Source of the DNA: Thioalkalivibrio sp. ALE14 | GTDB lineage: Bacteria; Pseudomonadota; Gammaproteobacteria; Ectothiorhodospirales; Ectothiorhodospiraceae | NCBI RefSeq assembly: GCF_000376845.1 | Contig: NZ_AQXY01000026.1 | Span: 1-64,000, forward strand | Direction: 5' to 3' | Length of the DNA: 64,000 bases | Shown: in pieces, positions 34,645-43,856 of the stretch | How positions within the stretch are numbered: the first letter of the stretch is position 1 | Layout: the number at the start of each line of letters is the position of its first letter | Translations under genes and position numbers: made by a program | Notes under the pieces: model-generated | What the model was told of the DNA's origin: nothing | Databases searched by the model: none | Seen by the model: only the letters and a program-made list of their open reading frames with translations

Positions 34645-35277
34645 AACAGGAAGAAGGGAAGAAACGAAGATTTATGGTGTGGCGTTCGGGGAAAAGCTTG
34701 GGTTGGGGCAGCCTTTGGCGTTGGTCTTTACCGTAGGCGCCCCAGAACTCTTCTCACCTTCTAACCTTCCTGTGAACCGCTCTTTAGCCGAAGCTATGTG
34801 AGAGCTGTATCGAACCGAACAATGTTGAAGGGACGGGAGCGAAATGGAATTCGACCCGCTTTCGAAGGAAGTGATTGGCGCCGCGATCGAAGTTCATCGG
34901 GAGCTGGGCCCAGGACTGATGGAGTCCGTCTACGAGAAGTGCCTTGCCCATGAACTTCGTGAACGAAGGATCTGTTGCGCCACGCAGGTTTCGATGCCCG
35001 TTGCCTACAAGGGCGAAACCATTGATGCGGGGTACCGCATTGACGTTCTCGTCGAGGATTGCCTGATGATTGAACTGAAGAGCGTGGATGAGCTCAGTGG
35101 CCTGCACAAGGCGCAGCTTCTGACGTACATGAAACTTGCGCGAGTCGACACGGGACTCTTGATCAACTTCAACGCCCCCGTCCTCAAGGATGGTATCCGC
35201 CGTCTTGTGCGGCGGGGCGTTTCAGCTGGTTTTTGAAACTCATTCCATGAGCCTTCCCGTCTTCAAACCTTCCTGTG
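34645..35277. repeat. Purine-rich repeats flanking the GxxExxY gene
   Basis: Three related segments surround the GxxExxY gene: AACAGGAAGAAGGGAAG (starting 34645) on the plus strand, and two inverse copies ending in CCTTCCTGTG (34750-34774 and 35252-35277). The same sequence type occurs at 45336-45360 and near 45563-45572 in a second intergenic block without a gene. The 229-bp stretch before the GxxExxY gene (34615-34843) holds only these repeats and no supported gene. The arrangement suggests a small repeat-bounded insertion between the FemAB-like and glycosyltransferase genes. Confidence 0.65.
34844..35236 (+). CDS. GxxExxY protein
   Basis: A 130-residue protein of the GxxExxY family, named for its signature, here GPGLMESVYEKCL (about residues 23-35). 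The rest (RIDVLVEDCLMIELKSVDEL, then QLLTYMKLARVDTGLLINFN) resembles PD-(D/E)XK nuclease-fold proteins, with D and E-x-K in the right order. The function is not established. Unlike its neighbours it is visibly richer in A and T, has its own repeats on both sides and has no logical link to EPS synthesis, so it is probably a recent insertion. Confidence 0.88.
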   Translation: MEFDPLSKEVIGAAIEVHRELGPGLMESVYEKCLAHELRERRICCATQVSMPVAYKGETIDAGYRIDVLVEDCLMIELKSVDELSGLHKAQLLTYMKLARVDTGLLINFNAPVLKDGIRRLVRRGVSAGF

Positions 35278-35302
35278 ATCAACTGCAGTTGGCAGATGCC
35301 TG

Positions 35303-36553
35303 ATGGATGATCTTTTGTATTTGGTGCATCGGATTCCGTGGCCGCCGAACAAGGGCGACAAGATTCGCTCGCACCACATCCTGCGCTATCTGGCGCGGCA
35401 CTACCGCGTACACCTGGGTACCTTTATTGACGACCCGGCGGATGCCGTCTACCTGCCGGAGCTCAAGAAGTTGTGTACCAGCGTCTGCGCCCGACCGCTC
35501 CCGCGTCGGCGTGCGCAGTTGCGCGCGCTGACCGGCTTCTTCACCGGCGAGCCGCTGACCGTGCCGTGGTATCGCGACAGGGAGCTGGCGCGCTGGGTTC
35601 GTGCGACGTTGATCCGCCAGCCAGTGGCCCATGCGGTGGCCTTCTCTTCGGCGATGGCCCAGTACCTGCCGGAGGGCAGTGGGCGGACCCGAGTGGTCGA
35701 TTTCGTGGACGTGGATTCGGACAAGTGGACCCAGTACGCCCCCACCCGGCGCTGGCCCATGAGCGCGGTGTATCGGCGGGAAGGGCGTCGGCTGCTGGCC
35801 TACGAGCGGCAAGTGGCGCAGGCCAGCAACGCGAGCCTGTTCGTCTCGCCGGCCGAGGCGGAGGCCTTTCGTGAGCGGGCACCGGAGGTCGCCGGCCGGG
35901 TGCACGCGCTGAACAACGGCGTGGATGCCGGCCGTTTCTCGCCCGACGCGGTTGCGGGTCTGGATCCCTATCCCGACGGGGTGCGCGCCATCGTCTTCTC
36001 CGGCGCGATGGATTACTGGCCCAATGTCGACGCGGTGGTCTGGTTCGCCGACCACGTCCTGCCCGCGTTGCGCGCCGAACACCCGGATGTGGAGTTCTGC
36101 ATCGTCGGCAGCCGACCCGCCCCCGAGGTAGCGGCCCTGGCGGCCCGGCCCGGTGTGACGGTAACCGGGTTCGTGGACGACGTGCGCCCGTGGATCGCGC
36201 ACGCGACGGTTGCGGTCGCGCCGTTACGCATTGCCCGCGGGGTGCAGAACAAGGTGCTGGAGGCGATGGCCCTGGGGCGCCCGGTCGTGGCCAGCCCGCA
36301 GGCCCTGGAGGGCCTGACGGCGCGTATCGGGAGCGAGGTCATCCAGGCCGAGGCCGACCCCCGCGCCTTCCTGGAGGCCGTTTCCGGGTATCTGCGCGCG
36401 CCGGATCCGGCGCTCGGGCACGCGGCGCGGGCCCGAGTATTGGCGGATTACGACTGGGCGCGCAACCTCTCGTACCTGGGCGAGATCCTTCGCCGTCGCC
36501 CGGGCCCTGCGCCTGGAGCCGAACCGACCGTGGAGGCCGCGCATGGCCGCTGA
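35303..36553 (+). CDS. XrtA-associated glycosyltransferase (stp1, TIGR03087 type)
   Basis: A 416-residue GT-B fold glycosyltransferase. The N-terminus LVHRIPWPPNKGDKIRS is characteristic of the PEP-CTERM/EpsH1-associated sugar transferase family. The C-terminal domain has IVFSGAMDYWPNVDAV, VTVTGFVDDVRPWI and GVQNKVLEAMALGRPVVAS, the GT4-like nucleotide-sugar-binding region. It adds a sugar to the lipid-linked EPS unit; donor and linkage cannot be read. It overlaps xrtA by 11 bp. Confidence 0.9.
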   Translation: MDDLLYLVHRIPWPPNKGDKIRSHHILRYLARHYRVHLGTFIDDPADAVYLPELKKLCTSVCARPLPRRRAQLRALTGFFTGEPLTVPWYRDRELARWVRATLIRQPVAHAVAFSSAMAQYLPEGSGRTRVVDFVDVDSDKWTQYAPTRRWPMSAVYRREGRRLLAYERQVAQASNASLFVSPAEAEAFRERAPEVAGRVHALNNGVDAGRFSPDAVAGLDPYPDGVRAIVFSGAMDYWPNVDAVVWFADHVLPALRAEHPDVEFCIVGSRPAPEVAALAARPGVTVTGFVDDVRPWIAHATVAVAPLRIARGVQNKVLEAMALGRPVVASPQALEGLTARIGSEVIQAEADPRAFLEAVSGYLRAPDPALGHAARARVLADYDWARNLSYLGEILRRRPGPAPGAEPTVEAAHGR

Positions 36554-38093
36554 CGCACTCGATACCCGGACGCGTGCAAGCGGTTCGTCCTGGTGGCTGG
36601 CCGGCCCGGTACTGGTGCTGGGGCTGGCTGTGCTGGGGTGGATGTTCTACCCGACATTCGCGTCAATCGTGGATGTCTGGAACCGGTCGGATACCTTTGC
36701 CCATGGCTTCCTGATCGTTCCGATCGTCCTGTTCCTGCTGTTTCTGAAGCGTCAGGAGGTGCTGGCCCTGGAGCCGCAGCCATCGTGGTGGGCGCTGGTA
36801 CCCCTGGCGGGTTTTTCCCTGGTCTGGGTGGCAGGAGAGCTGGTGGATGTCGTGTCAGTGCGCCAGTTCGCGGCCGTGCTGATGATCCCCGCTCTGTTCT
36901 GGCTGGTGCTAGGCAATGCGATTACCTGGCGCTTGCAGTTCCCCCTAGCGTATTTGCTGTTCGCGGTTCCGTTTGGCGAATTCCTGGTCCCGCCGCTGAT
37001 GGACTTCACCGCGGATTTCACCGTGGCGGCGGTGCAGCTGACCGGGATCCCGGTCTATCGCGACGGGCTGTATTTCGATTTGCCCACCAGTCGCTGGTCG
37101 GTCATCGAGGCCTGCAGCGGTGTGCGCTATCTGATTGCGTCGGTCGCACTCGGGACGCTGTATGCCTATCTCATGTACCGCAGTACCTGGCGCAGGCTCG
37201 TGTTTGTGGGCGTTTCCATCGTGGTCCCGATCGTGGCCAACGGGCTGCGGGCCTACATGATCGTGATGATCGGGCATCTGAGCGACATGGAGTATGCGGC
37301 CGGGGTCGATCACCTGATCTATGGCTGGATCTTCTTCGGCGTGGTGATCGCGCTGATGTTCGGGATCGGGGCCTTCTGGCGCGAGGACATGGATGCGCCC
37401 GGCGCGCCGGTGCGCAGCGTGGCGCCGGGACGTTCGCCGCATGCCGGGTCGTTCGCTGTAGCGGCCGTGCTGGCGGTGGTGCTGGCCAGCGCGGCGCCGC
37501 TGTATGCGGAGTGGATGAACCAGCGGGATCTGGGTCCGGTGGCGGGGCTGGGTGCCGGGCCGCTGACGCCACCCGGCTGGCGGGCGCTGGAGGATCAGTC
37601 CAACGCGTGGGAGCCGGGCTACCGGGGCGCCCGGGACGGCCGCGGCGGTCTGGTCGTCGCGGAAGAAGGCGGGCCGCCGGTGGGCATGCACGTATTGTTC
37701 TACCGCAAGCAGCACCAGTACGGGACCATGGTGGGCTGGAGCAACACCCTGGCCGGGCGTCATCGCGCGGGGGTCTGGTCGCAATCGCATCGCGGGCGGA
37801 CCGCGGTCGACGGCTATCCCGATCCGGACCGTTTCCTGCTGAACGGGCCCGGGCAGCAGCTTCTCGTCTGGCGCTGGTACTGGGCGGGTGGCCAGCTGAC
37901 GACGCTGCCGCACACGGTCAAGGCTCGGGAGGCGCTGAACCGGCTGGTGGGCGGTCGGGACGACGCCGCGCTGGTGGTGTTCTACGCGCCCTATGACCTT
38001 GAGTCTGACGAGGTCGAGGCGGCCCTTCAGGCCTATGCAGCCGACGCCCTCCCGGGCATCCTCGAACGGCTTGCCACCGTCACGCGACAGTGA
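36543..38093 (+). CDS. xrtA: Exosortase A fused to an EpsI domain
   Basis: A 516-residue inner-membrane protease/transpeptidase that recognises PEP-CTERM tails. About eight membrane helices fill residues 20-285. The catalytic triad is intact: C191 in EACSGVRY, R236 in NGLRAYMIV and H257 in VDHLIYGW. After a short linker a further helix (about 298-320) leads into a 200-residue periplasmic domain of the EpsI type (about 320-510), encoded in the same frame rather than as a separate gene. It sits between two exosortase-linked glycosyltransferases with overlapping ends on both sides, so the three are translationally coupled. Its visible substrate is the PEP-CTERM protein at 17579-18553; others may lie elsewhere in the genome. 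Confidence 0.95.
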   Translation: MAADALDTRTRASGSSWWLAGPVLVLGLAVLGWMFYPTFASIVDVWNRSDTFAHGFLIVPIVLFLLFLKRQEVLALEPQPSWWALVPLAGFSLVWVAGELVDVVSVRQFAAVLMIPALFWLVLGNAITWRLQFPLAYLLFAVPFGEFLVPPLMDFTADFTVAAVQLTGIPVYRDGLYFDLPTSRWSVIEACSGVRYLIASVALGTLYAYLMYRSTWRRLVFVGVSIVVPIVANGLRAYMIVMIGHLSDMEYAAGVDHLIYGWIFFGVVIALMFGIGAFWREDMDAPGAPVRSVAPGRSPHAGSFAVAAVLAVVLASAAPLYAEWMNQRDLGPVAGLGAGPLTPPGWRALEDQSNAWEPGYRGARDGRGGLVVAEEGGPPVGMHVLFYRKQHQYGTMVGWSNTLAGRHRAGVWSQSHRGRTAVDGYPDPDRFLLNGPGQQLLVWRWYWAGGQLTTLPHTVKAREALNRLVGGRDDAALVVFYAPYDLESDEVEAALQAYAADALPGILERLATVTRQ

Positions 38094-39265
38094 CGGGACC
38101 CGTTGCCAAAGCGGTCCGGGAGGGGGATCCCCGGCCCTGCGTCGCGCACGTGATCCACCGCCTGGACATTGGCGGGATGGAGAACGGGCTGGTCAACCTG
38201 ATCAACCATATGCCGGCGGATCGCTTTCGCCACGCCATCATTTGCATGACGGACTACACCGACTTCCGCCTGCGCATCCGGCGCGACGATGTCAGCCTGC
38301 ATGCCCTGCACAAGCGCGAAGGCAAGGACCCGCGGGTCCATGTCCGACTGTGGCAGGTGCTGCGTGCCCTGCGGCCGGACGTCGTCCATACCCGGAACTT
38401 CGGCACCCTGGAAGCGCAGGTGACGGCCGCGCTCGCCGGCGTGCGCGCGCGGGTGCATGGCGAGCACGGCTGGGATGTCGGGGACCTCGATGGCACGCGT
38501 GATCGCAACCGTCGCCTGCGCCGCCTGGTACGGCCGCTGGTCGGTCACTACATTGCGCTGTCGCAGCATCAGAAGGGCTACCTTCGGGACGCGATCGGCG
38601 TGTCCCCGTCGCGGCTGTCGCATATCTTCAACGGCGTGGATATCGACCGTTTCGCGCCTGCGTCTGGTGGGTTCGTTTCCCCGGCCCCGGACGGTTTCCG
38701 CAGCCCCGGCACATTCGTGATCGGTTCGGTCATGCGCATGCAGGCCGTCAAGGCGCCGCTGGATCTGGCGCGCGCCTTTGTCGCGTTGCGCGAGCGCATG
38801 CCGGAGGTGTTCCCGCGCCTGCGCCTGGTGATGATCGGGGACGGTCCGCTGCGCGCGGAGGTCCGCGAGTTCCTCGAGCAGGCCGGGGTCGCGGACCAGG
38901 TGTGGCTCCCCGGCGCCCGGGAAGACGTCGCCGACTGCCTGCGGGCGCTGGACCTGTTCGTTCTGCCGTCGCTGGCCGAGGGGATCTGCAACACCATCCT
39001 CGAGGCGATGGCGACCGGCCTGCCGGTGGTCGCGACGGATGTCGGGGGCAACCCCGATCTGGTGCAGCCCGGCGAGACCGGGGCGCTGGTGCCGGCCGGG
39101 GACCCCGACGCGATGGCCCGCGCGCTGATGGCCTACCCCGGCGATGCCTCGCGCACCGCGCGCGAGGGGCAGGCCGCCCGTGCCCGGGCCGAGGCGGCCT
39201 TCAGCATGGAGGCGATGGTCACGGGCTACATGGCGGTATACGACCGGGTACTGGCCCGGCGTTAG
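38090..39265 (+). CDS. XrtA-associated glycosyltransferase (stp2, TIGR03088 type)
   Basis: A 391-residue GT4-type glycosyltransferase. The N-terminal VAHVIHRLDIGGMENGLVNL is diagnostic of the PEP-CTERM-associated stp2 family; the C-terminal domain has VWLPGAREDVADCLRALD and GICNTILEAMATGLPVVATD with the conserved E-x7-E. It starts with GTG overlapping the xrtA stop (GTGA). It builds the EPS repeat unit; the sugar is unknown. A 204-bp gap follows, with a small hairpin (TGGCG, 4-bp loop, CGCCA near 39272) and no clear terminator. Confidence 0.9.
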   Translation: MTGPVAKAVREGDPRPCVAHVIHRLDIGGMENGLVNLINHMPADRFRHAIICMTDYTDFRLRIRRDDVSLHALHKREGKDPRVHVRLWQVLRALRPDVVHTRNFGTLEAQVTAALAGVRARVHGEHGWDVGDLDGTRDRNRRLRRLVRPLVGHYIALSQHQKGYLRDAIGVSPSRLSHIFNGVDIDRFAPASGGFVSPAPDGFRSPGTFVIGSVMRMQAVKAPLDLARAFVALRERMPEVFPRLRLVMIGDGPLRAEVREFLEQAGVADQVWLPGAREDVADCLRALDLFVLPSLAEGICNTILEAMATGLPVVATDVGGNPDLVQPGETGALVPAGDPDAMARALMAYPGDASRTAREGQAARARAEAAFSMEAMVTGYMAVYDRVLARR

Positions 39266-39469
39266 TTGTGGCGCTAACGCCAGCGGCCCCACGGCGCGAA
39301 TCGCGGGCGCTCGGTGGCGGGGTTGTCGTTTATTCTGGATTTTCCGTGATGGAGTGAGGGGTCCCGGCCCGAACCGGTGCCCGCCCGCCGGCGCCGCCCA
39401 GCGTCGACCGGGCCGTAGTTCGCCCGAATCCGATCGAAGCCCAGGCAAGGAAGCAATCAGGATCCCTAC

Positions 39470-41365
39470 ATGTGCGGCATCACCGGCATCTTCGATCTGC
39501 GCGACCGGCGACCGGTAAACCGGTCCCTGCTGGAGGCGATGAACGAGACCCAGTTTCACCGGGGTCCGGACGAGGGTGGCGTACACCTGGAGCCGGGCGT
39601 GGGGCTGGCGCATCGTCGCCTTTCGATCATCGACCTCGCGAGTGGGCAGCAGCCGCTGTTCAACGAGGACGAAACCGTCGTCGTGACCTACAACGGGGAG
39701 ATCTACAACTTTCCCGAGCTGACCACCGAGCTGCAGCAGGCGGGGCACCAGTTCCGCTCCCATTGTGATACCGAGGTGATCGTGCACGCCTGGGAAGAGT
39801 GGGGCGAGGCCTGCGTGCAGCGCTTTCGCGGCATGTTTGCCTTCGCCGTCTGGGATCGCAATCGCGACACCCTGTTCCTGGCCCGTGACCGGCTGGGGAT
39901 CAAGCCCCTGTACTACAGCGCGCTGGCGGACGGGCACCTGATCTTCGGCTCGGAGCTCAAGGCGCTGATGGCGCACCCAGGGATGCCGCGAGAGATGGAT
40001 CCGCATGCGGTGGAGGACTATTTCGCCTTTGGCTATGTGCCGGAGCCGCGCAGCATCTTCCGCGGCGTGCACAAGCTGCCGCCGGGCCATACGCTGACCC
40101 TGCGCCGTGGCCAGGGCAACCTGACCGAGCCACGCGAATACTGGGATGTGCCCTTCGCGGACAACGGGGTGGCGGATGCCGACACCGCCGCCGAGGAACT
40201 CACCGCCCGCCTGCGGGAGGCGGTGGATATCCGCATGGTGGCCGATGTTCCGCTGGGGGCGTTTTTGTCCGGCGGAGTGGACTCCAGCGCGGTGGTCGCG
40301 ATGATGGCGGGGCTGTCCGATGATCCGGTCCGGACCAGTTCTATCGGCTTTGCCGATCCCGCCTACGACGAATCCCGCTACGCGCGGATGGTCGCCGAGC
40401 GTTACCACACCGATCACCACACGCAGGAAGTCGATCCCGACGACTTCGCGCTACTGGATCGGCTGAGCGGGCTGTACGACGAACCGTTTGCCGACAGTTC
40501 CGCGCTGCCGACCTATCGCGTCTGCGAACAGGCGCGCCAGCAGGTGGTGGTGGCGCTTTCCGGGGACGGCGGCGACGAGAACCTCGCCGGGTACCGCCGC
40601 TACCGCCACCACCTGGCCGAGGAACGCCTGCGGTCGCCCCTGTCCCTCGGGCTGCGGCGACCACTGTTCGGCACCCTTGCGAAACTCTATCCGAAGGCCG
40701 ACTGGGCCCCGCGTCCGCTGCGCGCCAAGGCGACCTTCCAGGCGCTGGCGCGGGACTCGGTGGAGGGCTATTTCCAGGGCGTATCCATCCTGCGCGACGA
40801 CCTGCGCGCGCATCTGTTTTCGCCGGCATTCCGGCGCTCGCTTCAGGGCTACAGCGCGGTGGAGGTCCTGCGTCGGCATGCGGCGCGCGCGCCTACCGAG
40901 CATCCGTTGTCGCTGGTGCAGTACCTGGACATGAAGACCTACCTGCCGGGCGACATCCTGACCAAGGTCGACCGCGCGAGCATGGCGCATGCGCTGGAGG
41001 TGCGCGTCCCGATCCTCGACCACCAGCTGGTCGAGTGGATCTCGGGCTTGCCGCCGGAGCTCAAGTTGCATGGGGCGGAGGGCAAGTACGTCTTCAAGAA
41101 GGCCATGGAGCCCTACCTGCCGGAAGAGATCCTCTATCGTCGCAAGAAGGGGTTTGCCGTGCCGGTGGCCGAATGGTTCCGTGGCCCATTGCGCGAACGC
41201 ATGCAGGCGCAGGTGCTGGGGCCGCGCATCGCCGACTCCGGCATCTTCGACATGGACTACCTCAAGACCCTGGTGGACCAGCACACCAGTGGCGCCCGCG
41301 ACCACAGCCCGGCGCTTTGGTCATTGCTGATGTTCGAGGGCTTCCTGGCCCGATCAACGGCCTGA
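39470..41365 (+). CDS. XrtA-associated amidotransferase, asparagine synthase-like (TIGR03108 type)
   Basis: A 631-residue glutamine-dependent amidotransferase of the AsnB superfamily. The N-terminal glutaminase is complete: catalytic Cys2 (MCGITGIF), HRGPDEGG and YNGEIYNF. The synthetase domain has the ATP pyrophosphatase loop LSGGVDSSAV (about residues 264-273) and the C-terminal KVDRASMAHALEVRVPILDH. It should move ammonia from glutamine to a carboxylate, probably a uronic acid of the EPS or a small decoration, rather than make free asparagine. It is followed after 10 bp by a glycosyltransferase. Contrast the second homologue at 45690-47513, whose glutaminase is degenerate. Confidence 0.92.
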   Translation: MCGITGIFDLRDRRPVNRSLLEAMNETQFHRGPDEGGVHLEPGVGLAHRRLSIIDLASGQQPLFNEDETVVVTYNGEIYNFPELTTELQQAGHQFRSHCDTEVIVHAWEEWGEACVQRFRGMFAFAVWDRNRDTLFLARDRLGIKPLYYSALADGHLIFGSELKALMAHPGMPREMDPHAVEDYFAFGYVPEPRSIFRGVHKLPPGHTLTLRRGQGNLTEPREYWDVPFADNGVADADTAAEELTARLREAVDIRMVADVPLGAFLSGGVDSSAVVAMMAGLSDDPVRTSSIGFADPAYDESRYARMVAERYHTDHHTQEVDPDDFALLDRLSGLYDEPFADSSALPTYRVCEQARQQVVVALSGDGGDENLAGYRRYRHHLAEERLRSPLSLGLRRPLFGTLAKLYPKADWAPRPLRAKATFQALARDSVEGYFQGVSILRDDLRAHLFSPAFRRSLQGYSAVEVLRRHAARAPTEHPLSLVQYLDMKTYLPGDILTKVDRASMAHALEVRVPILDHQLVEWISGLPPELKLHGAEGKYVFKKAMEPYLPEEILYRRKKGFAVPVAEWFRGPLRERMQAQVLGPRIADSGIFDMDYLKTLVDQHTSGARDHSPALWSLLMFEGFLARSTA

Positions 41366-41375
41366 TGCGGGGGTA

Positions 41376-42596
41376 ATGATGAAGATCCTGCACGTGCTCG
41401 ATCACTCCATACCGCTGCACAGCGGGTATACCTTTCGCACGGCCGCCATCCTGCGCGAGCAGCACCGGCTCGGCTGGGAGACGTTTCACCTGACCAGCCC
41501 CAAGCAGGGTGCGGTGGACGCGGACGAGGAGGATGTCGACGGCCTGCACTTCTACCGCACGCGCTACCGCCCCGGAAAGCTCCCCGGACTTGGCGAGTGG
41601 GGGTTGATGCGCGCCCTGACCCGGCGCCTCGATGCCGTGGCGCGGCAGGTGCAGCCGGATGTGCTTCATGCCCATTCCCCGGTCCTCAACGCGCTGCCGG
41701 CGCTGCGGGTTGGCCGGCGTCTCGGCATCCCGGTGGTCTACGAAGTCCGGGCCTTCTGGGAGGATGCCGCGGTCGATCACGGGACCAGCCGCGAACACGG
41801 CCTGCGTTACCGCATGACGCGCGGCTTCGAGACGCACGTGTTCCGCCGGGCGGATCACGTGACCACCATCTGTGAAGGCCTGCGCCAGGACATCGTCGCC
41901 CGGGGTATCCCGCAGGACCGGGTGACCGTGATCCCGAATGCCGTGGATGCCGAGGCCTTCCGTCTGGGCGGGTCCCCGGACGCGGAGTTGAAGGCGCAAC
42001 TGGGGCTGGCCGATGCCCGGGTGCTGGGCTTTATCGGCTCGTTCTATGCCTACGAGGGGCTGGACCTGCTGCTGGAGGCGTATCCGCGCATCCGCGAGCA
42101 GGCGCCCGATGTGCGCATCCTGCTGGTGGGTGGCGGCCCGCAGGCGGAACGCCTGCAGGAGCAGGCCCGGCGCCTGGGCATCGCAGATCAGGTTGTCTTT
42201 GCGGGCCGTGTGCCGCATGACCAGGTACAGCGCTACTACGACCTGGTCGACCTGCTCGTGTACCCCCGGCACTCGATGCGGCTGACCGAACTGGTCACCC
42301 CGCTCAAGCCGCTGGAGGCGATGGCCCAGGGGCGACTGCTGGTGGCCTCGGACGTGGGCGGCCACCAGGAACTGATCCGGAACGGCGAGACCGGCTGGCT
42401 GTTTCCGGCCGATGATCCCGAGGCACTGGCGAACACCGTACTGGACACCCTGGCCCGCGAGCCCGAATGGGATGCGGTGCGCGCCGCGGGGCGCCGCTTT
42501 GTCGAGCAGGAACGCACCTGGGCGAGGAGTGTGGCCCGCTACCAGGCGATCTACGAACGTCTGCGGGGTGTCGTGGAGCCCGCCCATGCCCGGTGA
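41376..42596 (+). CDS. XrtA-associated glycosyltransferase (TIGR04063/Daro_2409 type)
   Basis: A 406-residue GT4-type glycosyltransferase. The N-terminus ILHVLDHSIPLHSGYTFRTA is the hallmark of the exosortase A-associated Daro_2409 family. The C-terminal half has VLGFIGSFYAYEGLDLLLEA and LVTPLKPLEAMAQGRLLVAS. It is encoded 10 bp after the amidotransferase and overlaps the next glycosyltransferase by 11 bp. Sugar donor unknown. Confidence 0.9.
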   Translation: MMKILHVLDHSIPLHSGYTFRTAAILREQHRLGWETFHLTSPKQGAVDADEEDVDGLHFYRTRYRPGKLPGLGEWGLMRALTRRLDAVARQVQPDVLHAHSPVLNALPALRVGRRLGIPVVYEVRAFWEDAAVDHGTSREHGLRYRMTRGFETHVFRRADHVTTICEGLRQDIVARGIPQDRVTVIPNAVDAEAFRLGGSPDAELKAQLGLADARVLGFIGSFYAYEGLDLLLEAYPRIREQAPDVRILLVGGGPQAERLQEQARRLGIADQVVFAGRVPHDQVQRYYDLVDLLVYPRHSMRLTELVTPLKPLEAMAQGRLLVASDVGGHQELIRNGETGWLFPADDPEALANTVLDTLAREPEWDAVRAAGRRFVEQERTWARSVARYQAIYERLRGVVEPAHAR

Positions 42597-43845
42597 TTGG
42601 CGTCATCCGGGCCGACGTCCACGGCTCGTGGTCTTCACCCGTGTCTATCCGAACGCCGCGCAGCCGAACCTCGGTCTGTTCGTGCGCGAACGCATGCGGC
42701 GGGTGGCCGGACACCTGGATCTGGTCGTCGTGGCACCGGCCCCGTGGTTTCCGTTCCAGGGATTGCTCGGGCGTCTCAGGCCGCATTCGCGCCCCCCGCT
42801 GCCGCGCTACGAGGAGCAGGACGGCATTGCGGTCTACCACCCCCGGTTTTTTTGTTTCCCCGGCGTGCTCAAGTGGACCGACGGGCTCTTCCTGGCGCTG
42901 GGCAGTTTCCGGTTGATGCGGCGGTTGCGGCGTGACTTCGGATTCGACGTAATCGACGCGCACTTTGTGTATCCCGACGGCGTGGCCGCCCGCTGGCTGG
43001 CGCGCTGGCTGCGCTGCCCCTACACCATCACCCTGCGCGGCAGCCTGACCCGTTTCGCCGGCAGCGCCCTGCATCGGCGCCAGATCTCCCGGGCGATGAG
43101 CGGGGCCGCCCGAGTGTTCTCGGTGGCGGACTCGCTGCGCCAGGATGCCATTGCCTGGGGGCAGGCCCCGGGGCATGTCCAGGTGGTCGGCAACGGCGCG
43201 GACCTGGCGCGTTTCCACCCCGAGGACCGGGCTGTGGCCCGGCGGCGTCTGGGGTTGCCGCAGGAAGGCCGTTTCCTGGTGTCGGTGGGCGGACTGACCG
43301 AGCGCAAGGGTTTTCACCGGGTGATCGCGACCCTGCCCGAATTACTGCAAACGGAGCCCGACCTGCATCTGGTGATTGCCGGTGGCGCGACCCCCGAGGG
43401 CAACAACGAGGCGGAGTTGCGCGAGCAGGTACGGGCGCTGGGTCTGGAGGACCGGGTGTGGTTCCTGGGGCAGGTGGCGCCCGACGATCTGCGCTACGTC
43501 TATTCGTCGGGCGATGTGTTCGTCCTGGCCACCCGGTTCGAGGGCTGGGCCAATGTCTTCCTGGAGGCTTCCGCCTGCGGGCTGCCCATCGTGACGACCC
43601 GTGTCGGGGGGAATGCGGAGGTGGTGAACTCCGATCGGGTCGGCATCGTGGTCCCCTACGGTGACCATGACGCACTGCGCGATGCCCTCAAGGATGCGCT
43701 TGAACGCGACTGGGATCGCGAGGCCATCCTGGCGCATGCGCGGGCGAATGCCTGGGAGACACGGATCCCGGAGCTGGTCGCGGCCTTCGAACAGATCGCG
43801 GACGCGGATGCCGCGACGGCCCACGGGGCCGCCCGGTCCGACTGA
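42586..43845 (+). CDS. GT4-family glycosyltransferase
   Basis: A 419-residue GT-B glycosyltransferase. The N-terminal part has VVFTRVYPNAAQPNLGLFVR and the acceptor-side FDVIDAHFVYPDGVAA; the C-terminal part has LVSVGGLTERKGFHRVIATL, DVFVLATRFEGWANVFLEAS and the conserved E-x7-E region. It starts inside the end of the previous gene (ATG at 42586) and is 11 bp from the CapK-like gene. It is the fourth glycosyltransferase of the block, suggesting a repeat unit of at least four to five sugars together with the initiating transferase. Confidence 0.88.
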   Translation: MPGDWRHPGRRPRLVVFTRVYPNAAQPNLGLFVRERMRRVAGHLDLVVVAPAPWFPFQGLLGRLRPHSRPPLPRYEEQDGIAVYHPRFFCFPGVLKWTDGLFLALGSFRLMRRLRRDFGFDVIDAHFVYPDGVAARWLARWLRCPYTITLRGSLTRFAGSALHRRQISRAMSGAARVFSVADSLRQDAIAWGQAPGHVQVVGNGADLARFHPEDRAVARRRLGLPQEGRFLVSVGGLTERKGFHRVIATLPELLQTEPDLHLVIAGGATPEGNNEAELREQVRALGLEDRVWFLGQVAPDDLRYVYSSGDVFVLATRFEGWANVFLEASACGLPIVTTRVGGNAEVVNSDRVGIVVPYGDHDALRDALKDALERDWDREAILAHARANAWETRIPELVAAFEQIADADAATAHGAARSD

Positions 43846-43856
43846 TCGGCGGATAC

